Part shown: piece by piece, positions 43,515 through 52,038 of the stretch
Layout of the letters: each line of letters opens with the position of its first letter
Numbering within the stretch: the first letter of the stretch is position 1
Made by a program: the position numbers and the translations under genes
NCBI RefSeq assembly: GCF_001592735.1
Contig: NZ_LUKE01000002.1
Location: 1-64,000 of the forward strand
DNA from: Bdellovibrio bacteriovorus
GTDB taxonomy: Bacteria > Bdellovibrionota > Bdellovibrionia > Bdellovibrionales > Bdellovibrionaceae
Direction: 5' to 3'
Length of the DNA stretch: 64,000 nt
Notes under the pieces: model-generated
Told to the model about the DNA's origin: nothing
Databases searched by the model: none
What the model saw: only the letters and a program-made list of their open reading frames with translations

Positions 43515-44635
43515 GATATATTGTTTTTCTGATCTTACTTATAACGACAGCTTGCAAAACAGAAAAACAGCAATTCGGGGGCACTGCTGCTTATGTACCG
43601 CCGACGTCGGGATCAGGAGGCACTGTCGACGATTCAAGCCTTGCAGTGGAATTAATCAATTCCAATTCCTTAAAGCTTTTTTATTCGGCAGAGCAAACCA
43701 CCTCTACCGCCGGAAAGATTGATTCCATTTTAAATCAAAAATCACCCGCCGATACGACGACAACATCCTATTACCATCTCATCCCCAATGATTCTAACCT
43801 CGGCACATTAGAAAACGGCTGGATTAAAATCAATCCCAGCACGTCGTCTCTTTCTTACACCGGATCCTTGCAACAAGATTTAATCTTTAATGCGGTCACC
43901 ATTGTGGCCTTAGTCCGTGGGGATTCCCTGGGAGATTTTATATCGTTAGATCCTTTAGACCGCGAAAGCCAAGCTTTTGCGGTGTCTATCGATGGCGGGA
44001 CCTTGAGAGCAAGATTTTACTCTTCCCCTTCTGATCACTATGAAACAAGCGAAACAGTCACGTCCTCCGGCAGTAATATTATTGTGGCAAACTTTGGGGA
44101 TGATGTGGGCTTAATAACTTTATCTTTAAATGGCAGTCTGAAGACCAATGCTGTGAGTTTGGGAACACCCACTTCGCCCTTCAGTGTGGCGCGGTTCTTA
44201 TCCTTGGGCTCAAGCCTGGCAAATCAGGTTTCTTATATCAAAGAGTTGTATTTATTTAATCGCTCCCTGACAAAAAAAGAAATGGGATCCATGATTCGTA
44301 AAGTCGCTAAAGATCACAGTATCACTGACATCACTCTTCATCCGGACCTTCAAGCCCCAACGACAACCACACCGACGGGCGATCCCAACTTTGCTCCCGC
44401 CAAAGCAGTCTTACAGTCTAGCTGTACTCAGTGTCATGCTTCTTGGGCTTCAGGATCGGCGACCTATTTTAAAAATGTCGGCTTAGTGGTTAAAGGCAAT
44501 GCCGAAGCTTCACCTCTTTATTATCGACTCAAAAATAGCACAGGGTCGAGTGGACCCAAAACAATGCCGCAAAATAGCACGATCTCAAACAGTGAGGCTG
44601 ATTTGATCAAAACATGGATTAATAATATGAACTAA
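43511..44635 (+). CDS. LamG-like/cytochrome-c-like lipoprotein
   Basis: A 374-residue lipoprotein (lipobox ITTAC, Cys15). The middle part (about 45-275) has the strand pattern of a LamG/concanavalin-like domain. A Pro/Thr-rich linker (about 276-290, TTTTPTGDPN) leads to a cytochrome-c-like tail: CTQCH at 305-309 and KTMPQNSTISNSEADLIKTW near the end, the usual Met-containing distal segment. It could transfer electrons at the cell surface. Last gene of the five-gene operon. ATGA overlap with the previous gene. Confidence 0.75.
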   Translation: MRYIVFLILLITTACKTEKQQFGGTAAYVPPTSGSGGTVDDSSLAVELINSNSLKLFYSAEQTTSTAGKIDSILNQKSPADTTTTSYYHLIPNDSNLGTLENGWIKINPSTSSLSYTGSLQQDLIFNAVTIVALVRGDSLGDFISLDPLDRESQAFAVSIDGGTLRARFYSSPSDHYETSETVTSSGSNIIVANFGDDVGLITLSLNGSLKTNAVSLGTPTSPFSVARFLSLGSSLANQVSYIKELYLFNRSLTKKEMGSMIRKVAKDHSITDITLHPDLQAPTTTTPTGDPNFAPAKAVLQSSCTQCHASWASGSATYFKNVGLVVKGNAEASPLYYRLKNSTGSSGPKTMPQNSTISNSEADLIKTWINNMN

Positions 44636-44646
44636 GATTCTGGATT

Positions 44647-44949
44647 TTAAAAAAAGCGTTCTTCGTCTTTGATTTGCAAAATCGCACGAAAACCCTGGCT
44701 TCCGGAAATACTTTGGACGATCGTGCGCAAAGATTCAATGTTTTTGCCGCGTGATCCTACCAGGCGTCCAAAGTCCACCTTATCCACATCGACAATAAAA
44801 AGTGTGGTGCGTTCCCCTTGCTCAATCTCCACACTCATTTTTTCAGGGTATTTTAGCATGCATTGTAAGATGTTTATTAAAATCGCTTGGATCTTTTTTT
44901 TAAAAAATTCAACATCCGGAACAACCTCAGAAATATTTTTTTCACCCAT
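44647..44949 (-). CDS. KH-domain RNA-binding protein (KhpA-like)
   Basis: A 100-residue protein. A short N-terminal helix precedes a single type-II KH domain (about 25-95) containing DFGRLVGSRGKNIESLRTIV, with the GxxG loop as GSRG (65-68). This layout matches KhpA/YlqC, which binds RNA and partners KhpB in envelope and division regulation in Gram-positives. The usual neighbour rpsP is not present. It is convergent with the preceding operon. Some KhpA-like proteins are shorter (about 80). Confidence 0.85.
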   Translation of the reverse strand: MGEKNISEVVPDVEFFKKKIQAILINILQCMLKYPEKMSVEIEQGERTTLFIVDVDKVDFGRLVGSRGKNIESLRTIVQSISGSQGFRAILQIKDEERFF

Positions 44950-45068
44950 TTAGCACCCCACATGGCGTTTTTATTGTCAGTGAGATTTTTCTTAAAAAAA
45001 AGTGAAAGAAGGTGCCGACCTAGCCCTTCCACTCAAGAAGTGTTTGGTGTCTACAAAACACAGGACAC

Positions 45069-45701
45069 TTAAAAGATATAATGCAAACTCCACCGCCAAA
45101 AAGAGGAGCGATCAAAATCCAAGGCCGTCCACGTTTGCACAAACGAAAATTTCGGGGCTACCTGAAAGCGCAAACTCAATTCGGGCGCGATTAATTGGTC
45201 ATTAGCGGCTTCAACCAAAATACTTTGATCTCCAGGCTCCCAATCAATTTTGCGCAGGCGGTATTGCACCCCGGGGCCGATCATAAAAACACGATTGATC
45301 CGATAATGCATAAATCCTTGAAAGCCGCCGCCGTACCAAGTGCGCCCCACGCCATCTTCAAAAGCCACATCTTGAAAACCTGTCGCGCCCGCCTCTCCCG
45401 CTTCGATATTAATTCCCACTCCCCACTGCCAACGAAGGCGGGTCCAGTTGTATTCTAAGCTTAAACCCCAACCCACGTAGTTCGCGTAACCGTTCGCAGA
45501 GTTCGGGCCTTGATAAAGCTGCATGTCTTCATTCCAATGCACATAGTTTAAGCCCAACTCCCAGCGGCCTTTAGCAAATCGAGATATTTTTGGTTTTCCT
45601 TTCAGAGGCGCTTTCACACTGGGAGCTTCGGGTGTTGACGGTGAAACTTGCGCGTAAGAAAAGCTCGAAAGAAAAATTAAAATCATTTTACATAGAAACA
45701 T
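45069..45701 (-). CDS. Outer-membrane beta-barrel protein
   Basis: A 210-residue exported protein, signal peptide about 1-18. A Pro/Lys-rich segment follows (about 20-42), then strands with alternating aromatics (LGLNYVHWNEDMQLYQ; YVGWGLSLEYNWTRLRWQWG). It ends RWSLHYIF, a Bam-type Phe terminus. It overlaps the upstream cytochrome-barrel gene by 14 bases and is probably cotranscribed with it. No family recognised. Confidence 0.75.
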   Translation of the reverse strand: MFLCKMILIFLSSFSYAQVSPSTPEAPSVKAPLKGKPKISRFAKGRWELGLNYVHWNEDMQLYQGPNSANGYANYVGWGLSLEYNWTRLRWQWGVGINIEAGEAGATGFQDVAFEDGVGRTWYGGGFQGFMHYRINRVFMIGPGVQYRLRKIDWEPGDQSILVEAANDQLIAPELSLRFQVAPKFSFVQTWTALDFDRSSFWRWSLHYIF

Positions 45702-46857
45702 GCACTTGCCCCTGAATCATCCACGCGTCGGGCTCTCCGCCTTGATCATTGTAAGCTTTTTGTTGGACCGCGCTGCCACGGATTTCCACTCTTTGGAATG
45801 GGAAGGTCCATAAACCAATCGCCCACCTTTGACGATCTGGCGATCCGGGAGAAGCACTTTCTTGCACCCGCTCTAAAGAAGTATAAAAGTTGTAACCGCG
45901 AGTGAGATTCACCAAGGCCTCAAGATATCCATACACTCCTTGAGAAAGTTTTGAGATACCGACCACGTTTTTTTCTACGAATCCCAACTCCCCTAAAAGA
46001 CTGGTCCCCTTGGAACCTTCAAATCCCATGCGGTGATGGAGGGCAAAAAGCTTTTCTTCAATGCCGGCGGTGTTTTCAAATAGAGCGCCCGACATGCCGA
46101 AGCGATTTAAGCTGGCAACTTCATATTCTCCTTGAAAAGAAAATCCTTTTTGATGCATCTTTTCATTTTTTTGCAAATTGCCGACGAAATAGTTTACCGA
46201 GAAATCAAACTGAGATTGAAGCCATTGTAAGACGATGCCGTGGGCTTGGTTTTCTTGACCAAATCCCAAACCTTGCCGATTGTAAGCGGTGTGATCAACG
46301 GTTCGTAGCCCATAGACCTTGTCCATCAGACCCACCGAAAACAAGATACTCCGCGTGAGGTAAGTTCGAAGGTAATAGTCCCTTAACACCCAAGAGACTT
46401 CCTCTTCATTTCCATAATAGTCTCGGGGGACTTGCAGATTGTTGTAAGTGAAACTAAAAATTGTTTTATAACCGCGATCCCAGGAAAGAGTGGCCCCGAG
46501 CTCCATCTGCATATTGATCCATGAGTACTGAGCCATCGAACTTGTGGGAGCTCGCTCGAGATACAATCCCCGATACTTGGCCGACGGTCGAAACCAATAC
46601 GGCAGCTCCACACCCGGAATAAAACTTGAAAGTGTCGCTAAATCCTCGTCAGACAGGGCTTTAGAGACCCAGGGACGTGCGGCAATTTCTTGAGAAAATA
46701 ACGCGCGACCGTAATCGGTCAAAGCGCCATTCCCGTTGCTATTAAAATGACAGGTAATGCACGTGGTGTAGCCATAACCGATGAATTCCGGGTACGCCGC
46801 CGCAGGAAGACATATCAAGAATAGCCAGAAGCTGACTCCAAAATTAAATAAACTCAT
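45688..46857 (-). CDS. Outer-membrane barrel with an N-terminal CxxCH heme site
   Basis: A 389-residue exported protein with signal peptide (about 1-21, ending AAA). A heme-c-like motif CITCH (33-37) sits in GYGYTTCITCHFNSNGNGAL. The rest is a barrel-like series of strands with frequent aromatic girdles (about 75-389). The fused heme segment suggests electron transfer or sensing across the outer membrane, similar in idea to porin-cytochrome modules; this is inference. It ends in SM, so the C-terminal Phe rule does not hold. It overlaps a second barrel gene. Confidence 0.7.
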   Translation of the reverse strand: MSLFNFGVSFWLFLICLPAAAYPEFIGYGYTTCITCHFNSNGNGALTDYGRALFSQEIAARPWVSKALSDEDLATLSSFIPGVELPYWFRPSAKYRGLYLERAPTSSMAQYSWINMQMELGATLSWDRGYKTIFSFTYNNLQVPRDYYGNEEEVSWVLRDYYLRTYLTRSILFSVGLMDKVYGLRTVDHTAYNRQGLGFGQENQAHGIVLQWLQSQFDFSVNYFVGNLQKNEKMHQKGFSFQGEYEVASLNRFGMSGALFENTAGIEEKLFALHHRMGFEGSKGTSLLGELGFVEKNVVGISKLSQGVYGYLEALVNLTRGYNFYTSLERVQESASPGSPDRQRWAIGLWTFPFQRVEIRGSAVQQKAYNDQGGEPDAWMIQGQVHVSM

Positions 46858-46997
46858 CCACTCATGCTAACGATCAAACACCGGTGAGGCAGGTGGATTT
46901 CCGATAGGAGTTCAGAAACTGTTCGCCATTTGGCGGTCAAAAATAATTCACAATTAAAGCTTGCAACCATGAGCATGGCTCGTTAAATTTCGCCTCC

Positions 46998-47774
46998 ATG
47001 TGGCAAAATGAATTTTCAAAAAGCTTAAGAGAGCATTTCTTAATCTTACAGTCTAAGAACAAAAGATTTTCTCTTCGCGCTTTCGCAAAAAAGCTCTCTA
47101 TCGCCCCCAGCACTCTTTCCCAGATTATTTCTGAACACGGAAATAAAGAGACTTTGAAAATTTCTGCCGTTCGCGCCGCCAAAATCATGGATCGCTCTGG
47201 CATGCGCACTTCCACGCAGAATTACATCCGTGCGTTGATGGGGCTTGATCCCATGCGCACCACCGAAGAATTTCCTCCAGAACACTACCCCACACTGCTG
47301 GATTGGTCTTACATGCCGATCCTTTTAAGTTTTTCGTTAGAGCCCGCAGAACGGGCCTTACCCCGAATTGCGAAAAGACTGGGCTTGACCGAAGAAAAAG
47401 TGCAAGCCGTGGTTGATGATTTAGAACGCCGTAAACTTTTAATTACCAACAGTGAGGGCGTGCGTGAACCTCACTTTGAAAATCTTCAGACATCGGATGC
47501 GATCTCGGCCGAGGTGATTAAAAAGCATCATCAAGAGAGTCTCGCGATCGCCGAGCGCATGCTTTATGTGGTTCCTGCCCCAGAGCGCGATTTCACGTCG
47601 ATCACTCTGACCGGCAGTTCGGAACAAATTGAAACTCTTCGTAAAGAGATCCGTCATTTCTACCAAAAAATGCAAACCTTGATGGAATGTGCGCCTCGCA
47701 ACGAAAAAGTCTATCGACTTTCTGTCCAACTATTTCCATTTGACCATATTCCACCTTCGGAGACTCTCAACTAA
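46998..47774 (+). CDS. TIGR02147-family regulator
   Basis: A 258-residue predicted transcription regulator of the TIGR02147 (DUF4423) family. An N-terminal helix-turn-helix-like region (about 25-60, SLRAFAKKLSIAPSTLSQII) is followed by the typical linker (RTTEEFPPEHYPTLLDWSYM) and a second winged-helix-like part (about 105-160). A C-terminal effector-like domain contains the block TSITLTGSSEQIETLRKEI. This family is abundant in Bdellovibrio and Fibrobacter and its targets are mostly unknown. It is coupled (one-base overlap) with the following secreted protein gene. Confidence 0.9.
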   Translation: MWQNEFSKSLREHFLILQSKNKRFSLRAFAKKLSIAPSTLSQIISEHGNKETLKISAVRAAKIMDRSGMRTSTQNYIRALMGLDPMRTTEEFPPEHYPTLLDWSYMPILLSFSLEPAERALPRIAKRLGLTEEKVQAVVDDLERRKLLITNSEGVREPHFENLQTSDAISAEVIKKHHQESLAIAERMLYVVPAPERDFTSITLTGSSEQIETLRKEIRHFYQKMQTLMECAPRNEKVYRLSVQLFPFDHIPPSETLN

Positions 47775-48817
47775 TGAAATCAATTTTTGCGTTGCTTGGT
47801 ATTTGGATCTTTGCTCAATCTGCCTTCGCTCATTCCGTTTTTGTAGGCAATGCGTGTGAAGTATTAAAACTTAAAGACACATATCTTTTACGCGATTTCT
47901 ATGAAGATTCTTACTATACATCGGAAGCTCCCGTGATTGCGCAGGGAAGTCTTCGTTATTTGCCAGATGTTGAAGCTTCTCCGATCATTAATATTTCTAT
48001 TTCTGCTGAACTCTTGGCGCAAAAGCTGGATCAGCTGAGCTTGGTCCATCCCGATTTGCCTTTGTATTTACTGGAAGTTATGAAGTCGTATCACTGGCTA
48101 GCGCTGAATCACCGCTTTGGCTTGCTTCAAGAAGACGGTGATTCACTTCCTGCTGAAATGCGCATGACTTTGGCGAATCGCTATTTAAAGACCATCCGAA
48201 TTTCTTTACCGGTATGGACTCTTTTAGACGAGACGCAAAAAACGGCCGCCGTTTTACATGAAGTCCTTTTCAGTGTCGTGAAAACAGAAACTTCGGGCGA
48301 AGTGGCCCTGCAACGCAGCCTTGCCGTCAAAAAAGTGATCGCAGAAATATTTAAAAAAGATTTTAATCCCGCGCTGGTGAGAGATTTTCTGATTAAAAAC
48401 TTTTCTTTGCCCTTAGAAGGTCCTCTTTTAAAACCTGAAAATCGCGCTTTTCCCGACGAGGTGTCATTTTCTGTTTTACTAAAGTCAAAAAAATCCGGGT
48501 TTGAAACTAAAAAATATAAAGTTCAAGATGCCTCCAAAGAAGCGGACCTTACTGCGGCGGTGGTGGGCTTTTGCGGCCAAGAGGTCTCTTCTTTTTCGCA
48601 ACCGGTTTCTTATAGCTTCATCGCCAACCGCTCCGCGATCGGCATTTCTGAGAATTCATATCCAACCTTAGGCGGAGTGCAAATCGCTTTAAAGCTTTCG
48701 CAACGCTCGACCACTTTGAGCCGCGCAGAGGCCTGGTCTTTTAAAAACAGTGACGACTGTCAAAAGACTCTTTATTCGGAGATTGCAAACTGGCGAAATC
48801 AACCTACCGATTTATAA
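47774..48817 (+). CDS. Exported protein, tandem paralogue 1
   Basis: A 347-residue exported protein with signal peptide (about 1-19, ending AFA). It begins GNACEVLKLKDTYLLRDFYE, very like the start of the next gene product (NSCDVVTINGKYILRDFFE). Both then share a helical middle block (AELLAQKLDQLSLVHPDLPL versus VKLLAHKLQDLEQVHAQLPY). The Cys pattern is sparse, with one near each end. No recognised domain. The adjacent TIGR02147 regulator overlaps its start by one base, so it is likely its direct regulatory target or partner. Confidence 0.75.
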   Translation: MKSIFALLGIWIFAQSAFAHSVFVGNACEVLKLKDTYLLRDFYEDSYYTSEAPVIAQGSLRYLPDVEASPIINISISAELLAQKLDQLSLVHPDLPLYLLEVMKSYHWLALNHRFGLLQEDGDSLPAEMRMTLANRYLKTIRISLPVWTLLDETQKTAAVLHEVLFSVVKTETSGEVALQRSLAVKKVIAEIFKKDFNPALVRDFLIKNFSLPLEGPLLKPENRAFPDEVSFSVLLKSKKSGFETKKYKVQDASKEADLTAAVVGFCGQEVSSFSQPVSYSFIANRSAIGISENSYPTLGGVQIALKLSQRSTTLSRAEAWSFKNSDDCQKTLYSEIANWRNQPTDL

Positions 48818-48843
48818 GAATCTGCCTTTTTAGTCTTCTGGCT

Positions 48844-50007
48844 TTGTTGTCGACCATGGCACTCCCGGCTTTGGCGGCAGGACCTTATATAAACTCCTGT
48901 GATGTCGTTACGATTAATGGCAAGTACATACTTCGCGATTTTTTTGAAAATGGTGTGACCCCAGCCATTGGGAAAGACACCTCACCGCTACTACAGCTGC
49001 TCAAAGAAGATCCCGTCGCCCGCACCGGCGTCTCTGTTAAATTGCTTGCTCACAAGCTTCAAGATTTAGAGCAAGTTCACGCCCAACTTCCTTACTTTAT
49101 ATTTTTAACCATCCATCATCATCAATGGTTCGTGCAGGATCGAAATTTTGATCGTTTGCCAGACAGCTCGCCGATCATTGATGTGACCTCGGAACAATGC
49201 CACAGCTTGGTGGCTCGTCAAGGTTCGCAAGTTTACTTTAATAAACCCATCTGGCAACGTCTGGATACCGAACAACAAGTCGCCGTGGTTTTGCGACAGG
49301 CCTTTTTAAGTCTGCTCAAGCCCGAACTATTTTCGGCCTCATCCATGCCGCCAGAAACCCCGGTCAGAGAAATTATCGCCGAGCTTTTTAAAAAGAACCT
49401 CCGCATCCCGTCTATTCGCGACGCTCTCCATCGCTACTTTCAAATTCCGATTCGTCCATTTTTAGATGATAATTGCAGCCCCAGTAATTTTGTTCCAGGC
49501 TCCGTGCACACTTTTAATTTCATCAATTATGCCGAACCCAATTCCATTTCCATCGCCGTTTCCGCGGATCGAAATTTTTATTCACCGATCCTTTTAGAAT
49601 TCGAAGAGCGTATTGAAAGGCCGGAAAAGAAAAAAGACAAACTCGGTCAAGCCGTGAAAAATGCCTGCACGGCCATGCTCGCCTCCGAAGGGCAAATTGT
49701 CATTGAAGCTTCGCGCCTGCCAGGAAAGCTGAGCGAACAGCAGGTGCCCATCCGGTACGGCACCCATTTTTCGCTTTCTATTCAGGCTTTGCACGGCATT
49801 TTGAATTTTCAAGCCTATGACTATCCGACGGTTGAAGAATGTTCTAGCTCGTTACTGAAACTTGTAAACAGTTGGATTGATGGAGAGGACTTCACGCCCT
49901 CCCCAGATAACGATGCCATCTGCTACAATCAGGCCACTTCGCTTGATGACGCCGCTGCGGCGACAGAGGCGGGAGATGCCGCCGCTTTGCCCTTAGCTAA
50001 GAAATAA
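48844..50007 (+). CDS. Exported protein, tandem paralogue 2
   Basis: An approximately 387-residue exported protein paralogous to the preceding one. With the TTG at 48844 the signal peptide is truncated and lacks basic residues. The same frame continues upstream to a CTG at 48790 (eight bases after GGAG), which would give LAKSTYRFIRICLFSLLALL, a normal signal. The true start is therefore probably upstream and non-ATG. The C-terminus is Ala-rich (DDAAAATEAGDAAALP) and overlaps the convergent MFS gene by 79 bases. Four to eight Cys occur, some conserved with the paralogue. Function unknown. Confidence 0.7.
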   Translation: MLSTMALPALAAGPYINSCDVVTINGKYILRDFFENGVTPAIGKDTSPLLQLLKEDPVARTGVSVKLLAHKLQDLEQVHAQLPYFIFLTIHHHQWFVQDRNFDRLPDSSPIIDVTSEQCHSLVARQGSQVYFNKPIWQRLDTEQQVAVVLRQAFLSLLKPELFSASSMPPETPVREIIAELFKKNLRIPSIRDALHRYFQIPIRPFLDDNCSPSNFVPGSVHTFNFINYAEPNSISIAVSADRNFYSPILLEFEERIERPEKKKDKLGQAVKNACTAMLASEGQIVIEASRLPGKLSEQQVPIRYGTHFSLSIQALHGILNFQAYDYPTVEECSSSLLKLVNSWIDGEDFTPSPDNDAICYNQATSLDDAAAATEAGDAAALPLAKK

Positions 50008-51194
50008 AGCGGTAAGAAACCCGCCATACGCCCCACGCCCGCAATTGCAAATAAGATTTGATAGCTGATAAACTTTTCGCCAAAGTACCACAAGAGCTTC
50101 CCGCCGATAAAAGTTCCCAAGATGATCGCCACGGAGTTTAAAAGATTATAAACCGTGAGCACCGGAACTTTTTCTTCGTGTTTGAGGTCTTTAAAAAAGA
50201 TCAGGGCTAAGCCCACTTCCACAAAGGCCCACAAAAGGCCACTGACAAGTTGAAGCGCATAAATAAATTCAACTGTCGTGCTCGCCGCCCACAACATGGG
50301 CAATGGCGAAATAGTGGCGGCACCAAAAATAAATAAACTTAATCCCGAAGAAGACCCTCGAAATTTTTCAATCGCCATGGTGGTCAGAGCTTTACCCACG
50401 AATAAAAGCCCGGTGGCGATCATAAACTGACTATAGTCCATCTTTACTTGCGCCAACATGAAGGGCGTCACGAAAGGTGATGAGATAAAGACAGCAGCCT
50501 GAAAGGGAGCGAGTCTAAAAAAGAAGGTGCGCTTTTCTTCGTTGTTCCAAAATACTTTCCATGAAGCCCGGAAGCCCAATTTAGGTTCTTTGCGCCAAAT
50601 CGGATCAAAATGCTGCCTTGATAAAATCCAAGACGACATCAACCGAGCGCCACAAGCAAAAACGAAAAGCAAAGTAAAGACCGAGGTGAATGGACCAATT
50701 TCAACTTTGTTGTGAAGGGCCACTCCCCCACCAATCAAACCAATTAAAACCCCTAGCTGAGTGATGCGGGCACGCTTTGAAAAGAACTTGTTTCCTTCTT
50801 CGATATTTACTAAACGCCCCATCCAATAGTTCCACGCCAGTCCCGCCGAAAAACCAGATCCCCAGTACAGTGTGAGAATTAAAAATAACGTCCAAAAATT
50901 CGGGGCGTGCGTGGCAGAAAAATAAATAAGCGGTACGAAGGTCAATGCTTGCAATGAACTGACCGCCACCACCCAGTGCTTGTGAGAGCGAACTTGTTGC
51001 AATCCTCTGGGAGTGATGAGTTGTAAAATCGCGCCGCTGACAAGGGGAAGACTGGCTAGAACGCCCGCAAAAACTTCGCCCATACCAATAGAAAGTGAAT
51101 AAGCCGGTAAATAGGTTTCACCCGCCCCAATAACCAACGCACTTAAAAAAGCGTCAATCAAACTTAATCGCAGACTTTTTTCACGTTGGCCCAA
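49929..51194 (-). CDS. Major facilitator superfamily transporter
   Basis: A 421-residue permease with about 12 hydrophobic segments. The first is LIDAFLSALVIGAGETYLP. The middle block WNYWMGRLVNIEEGNKFFSK resembles a family motif of MFS proteins with a charged cytoplasmic loop. The C-terminal tail is Ala/Ser-rich (about 20 residues), from overlap with the convergent paralogue-2 gene. Start: TTG at 51194 with AAAGGA ten bases upstream. An ATG at 51371 would add 59 residues unlike an MFS and overlap exoD. Substrate unknown. Confidence 0.78.
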   Translation of the reverse strand: MGQREKSLRLSLIDAFLSALVIGAGETYLPAYSLSIGMGEVFAGVLASLPLVSGAILQLITPRGLQQVRSHKHWVVAVSSLQALTFVPLIYFSATHAPNFWTLFLILTLYWGSGFSAGLAWNYWMGRLVNIEEGNKFFSKRARITQLGVLIGLIGGGVALHNKVEIGPFTSVFTLLFVFACGARLMSSWILSRQHFDPIWRKEPKLGFRASWKVFWNNEEKRTFFFRLAPFQAAVFISSPFVTPFMLAQVKMDYSQFMIATGLLFVGKALTTMAIEKFRGSSSGLSLFIFGAATISPLPMLWAASTTVEFIYALQLVSGLLWAFVEVGLALIFFKDLKHEEKVPVLTVYNLLNSVAIILGTFIGGKLLWYFGEKFISYQILFAIAGVGRMAGFLPLYFLAKGKAAASPASVAAAASSSEVA

Positions 51195-51351
51195 GAGCGC
51201 AAAATCCTTTATTAGAGAAGATTTCCCGCGAGATAAGGGGAATCTTTCTAAAGTGTAACAGGGCGCTGTTATTGGACATGAAGGAAGTTGAGAAGCTAGA
51301 CCTTTTTTAAGAAACCCCGACCAGGGTCGAGCGGATATCAATTCAGAAACT

Positions 51352-51954
51352 TTAGAAAAGCTTGATGGCACCCACGGTCAACGTCGTGAAAAAACTTGCC
51401 ACGATAAAGCACCAGGCGTAACTCAGCAAAATCATCACCCCGTCTCGCTCCATATAACCGATCGCACTTAAAAGGATGCCAATCACGGGAATGGTGTTGG
51501 AAAACGGAATAGGCAATGGGAGCGATAACAAAATCGCGTATACCACCACCAGAATAAGATTGATAAAACGAAACACGGCAAAATCATGCAAGAAAGTCAG
51601 ACGTGCCGTAACGACCTTCGAGGCGTAGCCCCAGATTTTTTCAGCGACATTTGAAACTTTGATTAAAACTTCAGAAGAGATTTTTAAATGTTCAAAGCGT
51701 TTCGGAAGCCAGGGCGGCCGATTTAAAAAAAGAAATACTGCTACGGCCGCAATCAAAAATCCCAGAGGTGTTGAAAGTCCCGGAATCGGGATGGGTTGCA
51801 TAAACGGCAGACATAAGAAAATCATTAAAAGGGCGTGCCCTTCTTCACCCATGATCGCAAAGACCCGCTGAAGAGTGAGTTCTTCTTTGGCGGCTTCTTC
51901 TTGAAGTGCATCCATCACAGCGATGAATCGACTTTTGGGGTTCGGAGTTATCAT
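51352..51954 (-). CDS. ExoD-family membrane protein
   Basis: A 200-residue integral membrane protein of the ExoD family, first described in Sinorhizobium exopolysaccharide synthesis. Two to five hydrophobic segments occur. Conserved segments are GHALLMIFLCLPFMQPIPIPG and LSLPLPIPFSNTIPVIGILL, with the tandem Pro typical of the family. Molecular function is unproven. The ATG at 51954 is chosen (MITPNPKSR); an in-frame ATG at 52035 would add 27 residues. It overlaps a longer potential start of the downstream MFS gene. Confidence 0.82.
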   Translation of the reverse strand: MITPNPKSRFIAVMDALQEEAAKEELTLQRVFAIMGEEGHALLMIFLCLPFMQPIPIPGLSTPLGFLIAAVAVFLFLNRPPWLPKRFEHLKISSEVLIKVSNVAEKIWGYASKVVTARLTFLHDFAVFRFINLILVVVYAILLSLPLPIPFSNTIPVIGILLSAIGYMERDGVMILLSYAWCFIVASFFTTLTVGAIKLF

Positions 51955-52038
51955 GGAGTTTATTTTAGAGATTGATGAGCAAATAGCAACAAGGACTCCG
52001 AAGTCCTTGTTAGAAAGTATGATGCAAACTGACAATCT

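Noticed and set aside
45004-45068. Possible hairpin with AGTGT/ACACT arms
   Set aside because: Loop too long and pairing imperfect; no T-run that would support a terminator.
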